A stretch of DNA of 64,000 nt from Tipula vernalis (lineage: Eukaryota > Arthropoda > Insecta > Diptera > Tipulidae): contig OY282560.1 in NCBI GenBank assembly GCA_958295665.1, positions 307,811,236 through 307,875,235 of the forward strand, written 5' to 3'. Positions within the stretch are counted from its first letter, which is position 1, and each line of letters opens with the position of its first letter. Below, piece by piece: positions 10,876 through 20,027 of this stretch. The position numbers and the translations under genes were made by a program. Under the pieces are notes generated by a model. It was not told where the DNA came from. It searched no databases and was given only the letters and a program-made list of their open reading frames with translations.

Positions 10876-12830
10876 TTATTCATAAAATTCGTAATCAGAC
10901 TTTTCCGTTTTTTGAATCTGACATTTTTCGCAATACAAATCAATAATTTCATTAGTATTTACATCACGAATTTCCAATTTGGAGTTTTGTTTGTCGATTG
11001 TAAATTTGATTTCATTTAAATCTATAAAATATTTAAGATTTTCTCGTTGGCTTATTTCAAATGCTAATTTATTATTAAATTGAAATTCATTTGTATTTGA
11101 TATACGAATTTCTTTCAAAACAAATTCGAAGATGGATACCCATGTCCCTTCGTCTTCATTTATTACTACTGCCTAGAATATAAAATTGAAAATGTTTAAT
11201 AATAAATGTGTATTAGGTTTTAAAATAATTTTGTACTTACGCTTAACTTCTCTAAATTATTGAGTAGTTGCCAGTTACGGCAGGTATTTTTTAAAGAACA
11301 TTCAAATAGAATCATCCTCGGTTCTATGTTACATTGTTGGAAATTCTCTAACACATTTAAATCAACTTTAATATCAAAAAATTTTATCACAGAAACTTGT
11401 AAATTATCGAAAATTCTGTAATCATTCAAATTACATTTGTTTATGTGTAAAGTTATTAAACAATTATTATGAAATTTGACTATTTTTAACTCCGCCACGA
11501 AACGTTCGATGAAATTGAAAGTATTTTTCCCTTTCAAATAAATGTCCACTCCTTTATTAGCGGCTATAATTCTATTGGGCTCGAACATGGACTCATTGTT
11601 TAGCCATCTGTAATTCGTGTCTAAGTCGATTGCGTGAACGTTTTTTGATTCAATTAAATCTACCAATAATGATAAACTCATTTTATCGAAACCTTTTCCA
11701 TCGATGCGAAAATCTACATCAAATCTTTCCTGTAATTTCTTAAAAACATCGATTTCTTCTGTTAGTTTAATAGTGTCTCCTAGTGTTACTGATTTGATTC
11801 CAAAATCATATACAGCCAAAGTGTCAAAACAATTTTGAAATTCATATACCAAATAAAGCATTAGAAGTTCTGACGGTTTACGATTTTTGGCAACCAAATA
11901 TTCATGTATGCTTAAGCAATTATTTTTAGTGAACTTGTCAAGTCCTTGTTTTATAATAAAGTCAATTTCATCTTTTAAATGCTTTGATTTGGACGGGTCA
12001 CGAATATCGCTAATTGCTAATCTTAATGATAGTAGATCAATAATATCTAGATCATTGGCATAATTAAGCGTTCCGAGATGGCTGAGGATTATTGGTAATG
12101 TAGAATATAAGTCATGATTTAAATGAATTTTTTGTAGGAAATAAGATTGTTGCCACGGAAAACTAAATAACACGAACAGTGAATGGTCTTGCCTATCATA
12201 ATATTTTTTAAATTCGTGAACAATATTTAATTTAGCACTAACACTTTGGTTAAACGTAATCACATTAATGGGGTGGTCACCGTAAACAGAATATCCAACT
12301 TTTTCTTCAATTTTTAAAACATACGCTTCTAAGTTGTGGAATTTAATAAATTTCTGAAAATAAATGTTAAATTCAAATGACATTTTCGCTTAATTATCTC
12401 ATTTTTATTTATTTTACCCTTAAAATAGTATTAAACTTTGCTGCTTCTATATATAAGGTAGGTTTTTCCTCCCATGGAAATGAAAATTGTGAGTTTTCAA
12501 TTGAGTCACGCAGAAAATTGAGCTGATCTTCAGTTGCTCGTAATAAAATAATGAGGCGCATTTCAAACAGTTTACTTCCAAATTGCAATATATGCTCGTA
12601 CATTTCCCAATCACTGTTTGCAAACATCTTATTCATAATCTTTTCCCATTTATTTATTATCGATGTGTGAACAATAAATGAGCACGGAACCTCCCCTGTT
12701 TAAGTCAAATTAACACTTATAAATAAAATTTGTCGCGAAATAAAATGAAATAAAAACTTTTACCAGATTTCCAAGGCTCATTTTTTGAGACGGCAAATAT
12801 TAACCAATCTAACAATTTCAAGTTTTCCAT
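10876..12830 (-). CDS. Unrecognised four-exon gene, 584 aa predicted protein
   Basis: I do not recognise this protein. Exons on the minus strand are 12830-12764, 12695-12418, 12353-11241 and 11172-10876. The three introns are 68, 64 and 68 nt with GT-AG ends, and phases match at each join (1, 0, 0). The spliced frame is open throughout. It begins MENLKLLDWLIFAVSKNEPW, has isoleucine/leucine-rich helical stretches, and in the middle and C-terminal parts repeats of the LxxLxI/IxFxxC type that faintly suggest leucine-rich repeats. The C-terminus has a CEKC motif and an acidic tail. There is no signal peptide, clear membrane span or transposon domain. An AATAAA signal (10875-10880) overlaps the TAA stop. 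The intact frame amid dead transposons suggests a selected or young gene. Confidence 0.75.
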
Positions 12831-12925
12831 ATTAACTAGTTTCTTTAATCAAACTCGCCAACACAAATTCTACATATGTACTAAAATGATAGAATATTCG
12901 TATTTAAGTATAGATATTTTGAACT

Positions 12926-12941
12926 CTTATCAGTGACGTCA
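12926..12941. promoter_or_regulatory. CRE-like palindrome next to a GATA site
   Basis: A perfect TGACGTCA palindrome at 12934-12941 lies about 105 bp upstream of the ATG of the unrecognised gene, beside CTTATC (a reverse GATA motif) at 12926-12931. Such motifs bind CREB/ATF and GATA factors in insects. A role here is inferred only from position. Confidence 0.3.
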
Positions 12942-13210
12942 CATTCACAATTTTATCAAAAGAATTGGTATCTTTTTATTGAAAGTATCAACAACAAACA
13001 TAAATTCCGCTTATTTGGTAGATACAAATATGAAATGAAATGTGTACGATAACAACAAAATATTTCGATCTATCTATAAATTGAACTACATTTATTTAGC
13101 TTCCTATATTTAATTTTGTTTTCCTACAATCGCCGTGAAAAGCAGGCTTTTTTTCTTTGTTTTCAAAGCCCAAAGTGTCTGTTTTTTTGACAGTTAATAA
13201 ACAAATTACT

Positions 13211-13243
13211 TTGTCACACGTTTCTCTTAGAAACGTGTGACAA
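13211..13243. repeat. Perfect 15-bp inverted repeat with 3-nt loop
   Basis: TTGTCACACGTTTCT at 13211-13225 is followed, after CTT, by its exact reverse complement at 13229-13243. Confidence 0.9.
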
Positions 13244-13553
13244 AACTTGAAACCGCACGCTAAATTTGAACATATGAAAAGAAGAGTAAGAGTAAAAGAA
13301 GAGTATTGATTGTGTTCTTTGTTGCAAAAAATAAATTGTCAATTTTTAAGGAAGACTAATGTTTGTATAAAACATCAAACCAAATTTTTGTTTTTCTTTA
13401 TGAAAAATAAAAAAAATCTTTGACTACTCGATTGAACAAAATGTCGGTCCTAAAATAAAATCGTATTGTCAGTATAGTAAATTTTACTACAAAATTATCT
13501 TTTTATTATATGTTTTAAAATGATTGTAGGAAAAATAAAGTGTGAAACACGTC

Positions 13554-13644
13554 CGCAAAGTTGTTTGTCACGCTCGAAAGGTTGCTGGCCTCCGTCCCGT
13601 CGGCCAGCAATTTCCTTTCTCGCGTGACAAACTGGCACTTTGCG
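13554..13644. repeat. Long imperfect hairpin, GC-rich for this window
   Basis: Arms at 13563-13590 and 13602-13632 pair from GTTTGTCACGC through TTGCTGGCC around an 11-nt loop. An outer pair of CGCAAAGT at 13554-13561 and its complement at 13637-13644 extends the structure. It is far more GC-rich than its surroundings. It could be the core of a small transposon or a structured RNA. Confidence 0.8.
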
Positions 13645-13896
13645 CTCTTGATACACAAATAACTATTATTCGATTGAATGAGATGATGAGTGTGCAATGT
13701 TTTCATTGTTGATAATATTTGCTGTTGCAGATTTCCATAGGTTTTGTTGTTGTTATTGTTGTTGTTGTTAATGTATAGTACATAACTCCTCCTTTCCTAG
13801 ATTGATGCTGTCCTCAGCGTCAACTTAAGTGAGCTCTGCTAACTGTAATAATTTTGTTTTTATCTTAAGGGCTGATGCTTTGTATTTCCTGTAGGT

Positions 13897-14057
13897 TGTC
13901 GTGGTTGAAATCGTTTGATGGAAAATTAAACACAATTTTGTCGCTTGTAATAATTATTTTACACAAGTTCAATTTTATTTTCACCGTTGTGACCAACCAA
14001 TTATATAATATCACAAAAATTAAGCCCCGAAATTGCAAAATGCAATTTCTTTTATAG
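13897..14057 (-). repeat. Gypsy LTR, fragment 1 of 3
   Basis: This begins with TGTCGTGG, the same end as the intact copy at 59345, and stays nearly identical to it as far as the insertion point of the SAP-domain gypsy element. The last four bases, ATAG (14054-14057), are one copy of the target duplication. The LTR belongs to the minus-strand gypsy element whose internal region starts at 37556. Confidence 0.9.
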
Positions 14058-14533
14058 TGTTACGTTTTTGCCTTGTCAATCAAGGTTCGTATCACTGGAT
14101 TGTGAATAATACAAACTCAATTCAATTTATCACCAACGAATTTATTTATTTCACAAAATTTATTACAACACAGTTTATCAAGCAAAATTCACAAAATCAC
14201 TTTATATAAATTATTCTCAAATTTTACTAATCACTTTTACTTTTTATTTCGCACAAAAACACTTTTTAAATCACTTTTTAATTCCTTTTTAATCTTTATA
14301 CTATCGCTTACCAAATATTACTCTATCGCGTTCCAAATACGAATAATCCAATTCGATCTTGTTCGCCTTTTTATATACACAAACCAAGCTTCTCGAAAGT
14401 TCACGACTTTTCCAGTTGGAATAGCGTAGAAACATTACGTAACAATTTTTATCATGGAAAATTCCATTTAGTACAGTAAACATTGAGCTATTAGTTTTAC
14501 TTATTCTATTACACACTAGGTGTCACCGTCACA
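14058..14533 (-). repeat. 3' LTR of the SAP-domain gypsy element
   Basis: 476 bp with TG...CA ends, about 99% identical by eye to the LTR at 18423-18898. Confidence 0.95.
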
Positions 14534-14545
14534 CTACCCCCCACC
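14534..14545 (-). other. Polypurine tract of the SAP-domain gypsy element
   Basis: On the minus strand GGTGGGGGGTAG lies directly against the 3' LTR, where plus-strand DNA priming takes place in LTR elements. The Pol stop codon is next to it. Confidence 0.85.
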
Positions 14546-16914
14546 TAAGCCTGTTCGTCCCGAACAGGACCCAAATCACCTCCTCTGTATAGGGCCAGCC
14601 TCTCCAAATGCACCACCTTTGGTTTACCTCGATGTCCCTTCCGTATCCGATAAACCACGTCGTTCATCCTTGTGATGACAGTATAAGGTCCTTCCCATGC
14701 TGGTTGCAGCTTCGGTGATAATCCCTTTTTCCGTTGCGGGTTGTGAAGCCATACTAATTGCCCTTCCTGGAAGCCCTGGTTATTTGCTCGTATGTCATAT
14801 CGAGCCTTCATCCGGTCACTTGACATCCGTATTTTCTCCCGAACAAATTGATGAATCTCATTAAGTTCCTCTTTCATTCGGTCTACGTAATCTTGTCCAC
14901 ATAAAGCCGATGATGGTACAGCCCCAAACTTTAGATCTCCAGGTAACCGTAGATTATCTCCAAATAACGTTTTAGCTGGTGTCATTCCGGTTGTGTCATG
15001 TATAGCTGATCGATAGGCCATCAGAAACATCGGTATATGTCGATCCCAGTTGCGTTGGTTTTTCTCAACGACCTTTGCTAGATATTCCTCCAATGTACCA
15101 TTGAATCTTTCCACCATACCGTCAGACTGTGGATGCAAAGGCGTTGTTCTCGTTTTATTTATACCGAGCATCTGGCATATTTCTTGAAACACCACCGATT
15201 CAAAATTCCGTCCTTGATCGGTATGAATCTCCATCGGCACTCCAAATCTGCTAATCCAATTGTTTACCACGGCATCAGCTATTGTTGTCGTCTCCTGATT
15301 GGGAATGGGGTACACCTCCGGCCATTTGCTGAAATAATCCATGATTACTAGCACATATTTGTTGCCGCTCTCAGTGGTGGGAAATGGGCCCGCTACATCC
15401 ATTGCAATTCTTTCGAATGGTGCTCCAACGTTATATTGCTTCATGGTTCCACGACTTTTGCGTGCGGGTCCCTTCACCGCCGCACATTGGTCACATTTTT
15501 GGCACCATTCTAGCACAGACTGCCTACATCCTGCCCAGTAGAATCGTTGACGTATCTTTGCTAGAGTTTTATTAATTCCAAGGTGGCCCCCACTTGCTCC
15601 TCCATGATACTCATTCAGAATTTCTACAATCCGGCACTTTGGTATCACCAGCAACAATTGCTTCACTTTGCCATCCGTGCTTTCCCACAATCGTTTTAAA
15701 CAGCCATTCTCAAGACGGAGGCTATCCCATTGAGCCCAATAAGCCTTGACAATGGGAGTTTTGTCCGCGATCTCGCTCCAAGTTGGCCGGTGTTCCTTTT
15801 CCTTCCAATCCATTATAACTGATAAATCCGTATCATCCAATTGCTCTTTCCTGATCATTTCGTCGGTCCACTCCTCATCAGGCAGCACTTGCGTAAGCCT
15901 AACGTCGATGATGCCTTCCTTTGCTTCAACATGGCCACAATGTTTACATTCTACTGGACACGGCCGTCTTGATAATGCGTCGGCATTTCTGTGTGCACTT
16001 CCCTTCCGATGTTCAATTTGGAAATCGTAGCTTTGAAGACGTTCGATCCAGCGTGCTACTTGTCCCTCTGGATTCTTAAATTGTAACAGCCACCGTAAAG
16101 CGCCGTGATCTGTCCGTAAATGGAATTTTTGGCCATAAAGATACTTATGGAAATGCTTGACACACTCCACTATAGCTAACAATTCTTTCCGTGTCACGCA
16201 GTAATTACGCTCCGGTTTTGATAATGTTTTGGAGAAGTACGCAATAACTCTTTCTTGACCATTAATTTTCTGTGATAACACACCTCCTATACCGTCATTA
16301 CTTGCATCGGTGTCCAAAATAAATTTCACGTTGGGTATAGGGTACGCGAGGATTGGCGCGGCACACAACCGTCTCCTTAGTTCCACGAATGCTTCTTCCT
16401 GGTCATTCTTCCATTCGAATGACTTGTTCTTCCTGGTCAACTCGTGTAAACTCTTGGCGATGTTGGCGAATCCTGGCACGAAGCGTCTATAATAGGTGCA
16501 CAATCCGAGAAAGCTTCGTAATTCGTGTAAATTTTTAGGTCTTGGCCAGTTCTTAACCGCTGCGATCTTTTCTTCGTCGGTGTGAATTCCATTAATCGTT
16601 ACGAGATGACCCAAATATTTGACTTCAGTTCTGAACAGCTTACACTTCTTTGGACTTAACTTCAATCCATTAGCTGGTTGTACACCTCCATCGATCAGAT
16701 CTTTACGGACAATCGTGCGATTTGCTCCCGTATCCAGAGTGATGATGCAATCCGTGCCATCAATGTCGCCTTTGATTGTTAAGCTGACACCGCCTCTTGC
16801 TACTTTCGAAACGCGGATGGAGGTTATGGGGCAATCGGTTGTGGGAGTCAGCTTCTGCCCCTTTAAGCTGACTCGTTGTAGTTTAACGGCTCCGCCGTCA
16901 TTTGGCCTTCTTGC
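14545..16914 (-). CDS. pol with in-frame PR-RT deletion (PR'-RT'-RNase H-IN)
   Basis: The frame is open for about 789 codons from 16914 and overlaps the 3' end of gag by 52 nt in the -1 frame. It reads a protease start with ITLDTGANRTIV, then at GLKL passes directly into the RT thumb (SPKKCKLFRTEVKYLGH). RNase H follows (LDTDASNDG, RTDHGALRW), then the integrase zinc domain (HLGINKTL ... CQKCDQC) and an integrase core with the D,D,E residues (MDVAGP, HTDQGRNFES, MVERFNGTLEEY). A C-terminal GPY/F-type segment (WEGPYTVI) ends the protein. No chromodomain is seen. The RT catalytic YxDD is absent. The related copy at 59685-62868 keeps both missing parts, so this is a deletion, not a new design. 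Confidence 0.9.
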   Translation of the reverse strand, partial: ARRPNDGGAVKLQRVSLKGQKLTPTTDCPITSIRVSKVARGGVSLTIKGDIDGTDCIITLDTGANRTIVRKDLIDGGVQPANGLKLSPKKCKLFRTEVKYLGHLVTINGIHTDEEKIAAVKNWPRPKNLHELRSFLGLCTYYRRFVPGFANIAKSLHELTRKNKSFEWKNDQEEAFVELRRRLCAAPILAYPIPNVKFILDTDASNDGIGGVLSQKINGQERVIAYFSKTLSKPERNYCVTRKELLAIVECVKHFHKYLYGQKFHLRTDHGALRWLLQFKNPEGQVARWIERLQSYDFQIEHRKGSAHRNADALSRRPCPVECKHCGHVEAKEGIIDVRLTQVLPDEEWTDEMIRKEQLDDTDLSVIMDWKEKEHRPTWSEIADKTPIVKAYWAQWDSLRLENGCLKRLWESTDGKVKQLLLVIPKCRIVEILNEYHGGASGGHLGINKTLAKIRQRFYWAGCRQSVLEWCQKCDQCAAVKGPARKSRGTMKQYNVGAPFERIAMDVAGPFPTTESGNKYVLVIMDYFSKWPEVYPIPNQETTTIADAVVNNWISRFGVPMEIHTDQGRNFESVVFQEICQMLGINKTRTTPLHPQSDGMVERFNGTLEEYLAKVVEKNQRNWDRHIPMFLMAYRSAIHDTTGMTPAKTLFGDNLRLPGDLKFGAVPSSALCGQDYVDRMKEELNEIHQFVREKIRMSSDRMKARYDIRANNQGFQEGQLVWLHNPQRKKGLSPKLQPAWEGPYTVITRMNDVVYRIRKGHRGKPKVVHLERLALYRGGDLGPVRDEQA

Positions 16915-18380
16915 CTAGCCAACACCTGCTCTCCGCTTGGTCGTCGCTGCATAGGAGATGGTGGTCTTCCCCTTTTTCTTCTTAATTCCCAGCAGTCGCG
17001 AGAGATGTGACCGACCTTATCACATGCCCAACATCTGATTTTGCCGCTTCCATCTCGGTATCTTGGTGTTGCCCGCTCGTTGTTTATGCTTGTATCGATT
17101 TCTACTCGGCGTATTTTCATTGACGGTTTGGTGATGGCTTGTGCAGTTTCATTTGTTAACGCACAAGCGATGGTTTCCGCAAAGGTTGCTTTAGGTGACA
17201 ACATCACCGCCCTGCGTGTCTCTGGATCTCGAATGCCGTCAATGAATGCGTCAATTTTTAGTCTTTCCATATAATCAGCCGATGTACTGGTATGTGCTAG
17301 ATGTACTAGCCGCTCGATTGCCGATGAAAATTCCTGAAGTGATTCTCCTCCCTTTTGGTAGCGGCTTTTCAATTCCATTCGATAGATTTCCCGCTTGTGG
17401 TCACTGCCGTACTTCCGATCCAGCGCCTTCATAATTTCGAGATAACTGTTGCGATCTTTTTCCGGAATTGTTTGTAAGGCCTGCGCTGCTTCACCTTTAA
17501 GGGCCACTATTAACGCTGCGACAAGATGTTCATCATTCCAACGGTTTTGATTAGCTGCCGTTTCAAATTGAAATTTGAAAATGCCGAAAGATGTTGTACC
17601 GTCAAAGTTTGGTGGTTTTAACTTAACTGATTGAATGGTTTGTACCACTTGTGTTGTTGTTCCACTTGCCTTGATATCAGTTAGCTCTTTCCCGAGACGT
17701 TGAACCTCCGCTTGTAATTCAGCTTGTAATTTATGTTCCACATCTTGAATCTCCATTTTAAATTCCGTTTTAGCGTGTTGAATTTCAGTTTGCAATTCCG
17801 TTTGCAATTTTTCTACTTCTTCACGTAGCGAAGTGGATAACTCGATAAATTTCTCGTCCATTCTCTTTTGCCCATCTGCAATTTCCTGGATTGGTTGTTC
17901 AATTTTCTCTATTTGTTGTTTCATCTCTTGGTTAGACTGATTTTGTTGTTCCAACTGTCGTTTTATTTCTTCGTTTGACTGGTTTATAGTCTCCAACTGC
18001 CTCACATTTTGTTGTTCCATTTCATTCTTAATTTCTTGGTTTGACTGCTCAATTTTCACCATTTGTCGTTCGTTTTGTTGTTTCATGAGACACATCTGTC
18101 CTGTCATTTGGTTCATAGCAGCTATTAACTGCGACAAATCGAAACTTCCAGAATGTTCTTGTGTCTTTTCGACCAACAATTGTTTATCTTCTGCTTTCTG
18201 CTCTATGGTTGCTGCATCCGTTACTTTCTCTCCAAAATCATAATGTTCCGCGTCCAGCCCTTCGTTCTGCATGGCCTCACGTAGTCGCGCTTGTAAAGCT
18301 GCTTTAGTACCATCAGTAGCCAAACCCCGTTTCTCTAGTTCTCTTTTTAATTCTGGAACTTTTAATTCGTTGAGAATCAT
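16863..18380 (-). CDS. gag with an N-terminal SAP-like domain, 505 aa
   Basis: Start at ATG 18380; a GTG seven codons upstream is in frame but overlaps the primer-binding region. Residues about 5-40 look like a SAP domain (LKVPELKRELEKRGL, then GTKAALQARLREA), a fold that binds DNA. A long Gln/Glu-rich coiled coil covers roughly 75-235, a retroviral-type capsid region follows (PPNFDGTTSFGIFKFQFETA), and a CCHC zinc knuckle CWACDKVGHISRDC sits near residue 450. SAP domains are not usual in Gag and might help the pre-integration complex bind chromatin (inference). The frame is intact. Confidence 0.9.
   Translation of the reverse strand: MILNELKVPELKRELEKRGLATDGTKAALQARLREAMQNEGLDAEHYDFGEKVTDAATIEQKAEDKQLLVEKTQEHSGSFDLSQLIAAMNQMTGQMCLMKQQNERQMVKIEQSNQEIKNEMEQQNVRQLETINQSNEEIKRQLEQQNQSNQEMKQQIEKIEQPIQEIADGQKRMDEKFIELSTSLREEVEKLQTELQTEIQHAKTEFKMEIQDVEHKLQAELQAEVQRLGKELTDIKASGTTTQVVQTIQSVKLKPPNFDGTTSFGIFKFQFETAANQNRWNDEHLVAALIVALKGEAAQALQTIPEKDRNSYLEIMKALDRKYGSDHKREIYRMELKSRYQKGGESLQEFSSAIERLVHLAHTSTSADYMERLKIDAFIDGIRDPETRRAVMLSPKATFAETIACALTNETAQAITKPSMKIRRVEIDTSINNERATPRYRDGSGKIRCWACDKVGHISRDCWELRRKRGRPPSPMQRRPSGEQVLARQEGQMTAEPLNYNESA
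16881..16887 (-). promoter_or_regulatory. Candidate -1 frameshift site G_TTA_AAC
   Basis: In the 52-nt gag-pol overlap the Gag codons CCG TTA AAC hold G TTA AAC in the slippage register, eight codons before the gag stop. The same heptamer type is used by an arterivirus for -1 frameshifting. It is kept in the second copy near 62413-62419. Confidence 0.45.
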
Positions 18381-18404
18381 TTTCTTTATCTTTTTATTCA
18401 CAAT

Positions 18405-18422
18405 CCCACCGCTGTCACCAAA
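18405..18422 (-). other. Primer-binding site of the SAP-domain gypsy element
   Basis: On the minus strand TTTGGTGACAGCGGTGGG follows the 5' LTR directly. The TGG start fits a tRNA 3' end complement. The tRNA species was not determined. Confidence 0.7.
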
Positions 18423-18898
18423 TGTTACGTTTTTGCCTTGTCAATCAAGGTTCGTATCACTGGATTGTGAATAATACAAACTCAATTCAATTTATCACCA
18501 ACGAATTTATTTATTTCACAAAATTTATTACAACACAGTTTATCAATCAAAATTCACAAAATCACTTTATATAAATTATTGTCAAATTTTACTAATCACT
18601 TTTACTTTTTATTTTGCACAAAAACACTTTTTAAATCACTTTTTAATTCCTTTTTAATCTTTATACTATCGCTTACCAAATATTACTCTATCGCGTTCCA
18701 AATGCGAATAATCCAATTCGATCTTGTTCGCCTTTTTATATACACAAACCAAGCTTCTCGAAAGTTCACGACTTTTCCAGTTGGAATAGCGTAGAAACAT
18801 TACGTAACAATTTTTATCATGGAAAATTCCATTTAGTACAGTAAACATTGAGCTATTAGTTTTACTTATTCTATTACACACTAGGTGTCACCGTCACA
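18423..18898 (-). repeat. 5' LTR of the SAP-domain gypsy element
   Basis: 476 bp, the same length and nearly the same sequence as the LTR at 14058-14533, flanked outside by the ATAG duplication (18899-18902). Confidence 0.95.
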
Positions 18899-18968
18899 AT
18901 AGTTTTTTTTTTGTAAAGGGGAATTTTAGTACATCTGTAATTTTGCTCAAATTTAATATAATAAATAT
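18899..18968 (-). repeat. Gypsy LTR, fragment 2 of 3
   Basis: The middle part of the split LTR, from the second ATAG to AATAT (18964-18968), the target duplication of the BEL element. It matches the intact LTR around 59505-59575. Confidence 0.9.
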
Positions 18969-19271
18969 TGTTACGGCCACCGTAATGAATATCAACCCAA
19001 AAGCATTTTTGTATTTTGAATATCAACCTAAAACCATTTTTGTATTTTGAATTTATATTTTATTATTGTTAACGTAAATCTAGTATACCGAATTAATACA
19101 CTGTAAAATATTATATGAAAAGGAAAACATCACGTAAAGAAACGCACCTAATAGATGCACATATAAAGAGAATAAACGAAAATGAGTCAGTCGAATTTTA
19201 ACCACGAAACGATAGAATTGTTTTATTTATAACGTGAAGGGTCCATAATATATACGTAGGAAGCGTATTCA
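18969..19271 (+). repeat. 5' LTR of the BEL/Pao element
   Basis: 303 bp, TGTTACGG ... GTATTCA. It differs from the 3' LTR by a few substitutions and by a tandem duplication of about 32 bp near 18989-19053 (an ATCAACC..AAAA.CATTTTTG block occurs twice) that the 3' LTR lacks. Confidence 0.93.
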
Positions 19272-19644
19272 TGGTGCCGAAATAGAAAAAGAATTGGGAC
19301 CTTTAGATATAGTTTAAGTCGAAAAAAGGAAAAAAAAGAACAAATTAGTAAAAGAGGAGAAAAGAAGCTACGTAGTATAATTGAAAATAAAGGAATTACA
19401 AAAAAAACAGAAGCTACGTAGTACAGTTTGAAAAAACAAAAAAAAAAAAAAACAACGGAGGAAAAATAAAGGTATGAATAAAATCTATATGATTATTAAA
19501 TAAATTAGTATGTATGAGTGAAAGTATGTAAATTATAAGAAGTGATTTAGAAAAAATTAAAATTATGTGTAATAAATTATTATGTTAAAATAAAAATGCT
19601 CTGGAAAATTCCAGAGATACCGGTAAAAGACACATGGTACAAAA
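19272..19644 (+). other. Primer-binding site and start of the BEL leader
   Basis: TGGTGCCGAAATAG directly follows the 5' LTR and is the likely primer-binding site. The rest is purine-rich noncoding leader with a repeated GAAGCTACGTAGTA motif, interrupted at 19645 by the hAT element. The leader resumes at 22854. Confidence 0.65.
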
Positions 19645-20027
19645 GTGTTACCGTTTGAAAAAACAAAAAAGTATCCAATTAGTACAAAAACGGGTATCCA
19701 AAAGTATCCAATTTTTTTTTTGTCAATAAAACATGATAATTGCTCTATTGCGAGTACTTTTAAATAAAAAATATGTTTTTAATTCAAGGTACATTTATTA
19801 AGGAGGTACATATAAAATCACATTGTAATAAAATTAATAAAAATCACATTTTTCATAAAAAAAAAAATTAAATCACATTGCCCCTTTTCCATAGAGAAAT
19901 TTAGCATCAACTTAGCTTGTAAAGTTGACTCTAAACGAAAATGTTGGTGCAAAATATTTATTTAGGGTTAACTTGAAAGCTAAGTTAATCTTAATTTGTC
20001 TATTACTCAGGGCTAATATTTCTTAAA

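Larger units (their letters stand above)
12942..13896. other. Intergenic sequence, no gene seen
   Basis: About 950 bp of AT-rich DNA between the unrecognised gene and the gypsy LTR. I find no supportable coding frame. It contains two strong inverted repeats (listed separately) and a short TTG-rich tract near 13741-13769. Confidence 0.6.
14058..18898 (-). mobile_element. SAP-domain Ty3/gypsy element with complete LTRs, internally deleted
   Basis: The element is 4,841 bp, with two 476-bp LTRs (TGTTACG ... GTCACA) and a perfect 4-bp target duplication ATAG (14054-14057 and 18899-18902). I count about four differences between the LTRs, so the insertion is recent. Gag and Pol are both open. Pol, however, joins the protease directly to the RT thumb: the rest of the protease and the RT palm, including YxDD, are gone. 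The element cannot reverse transcribe itself, but it kept its LTRs, primer-binding site and polypurine tract and could in principle be mobilised by a complete relative. A decayed relative that still has those domains lies at 59685-62868. Confidence 0.95.

Noticed and set aside
12353..12383. The ATG at 12383 as the start of a separate 387-codon gene
   Set aside because: A TTTATTTTCAG acceptor just inside this frame and a GTAAAA donor 64 nt upstream join it in phase to the preceding exon, which gives one consistent gene.
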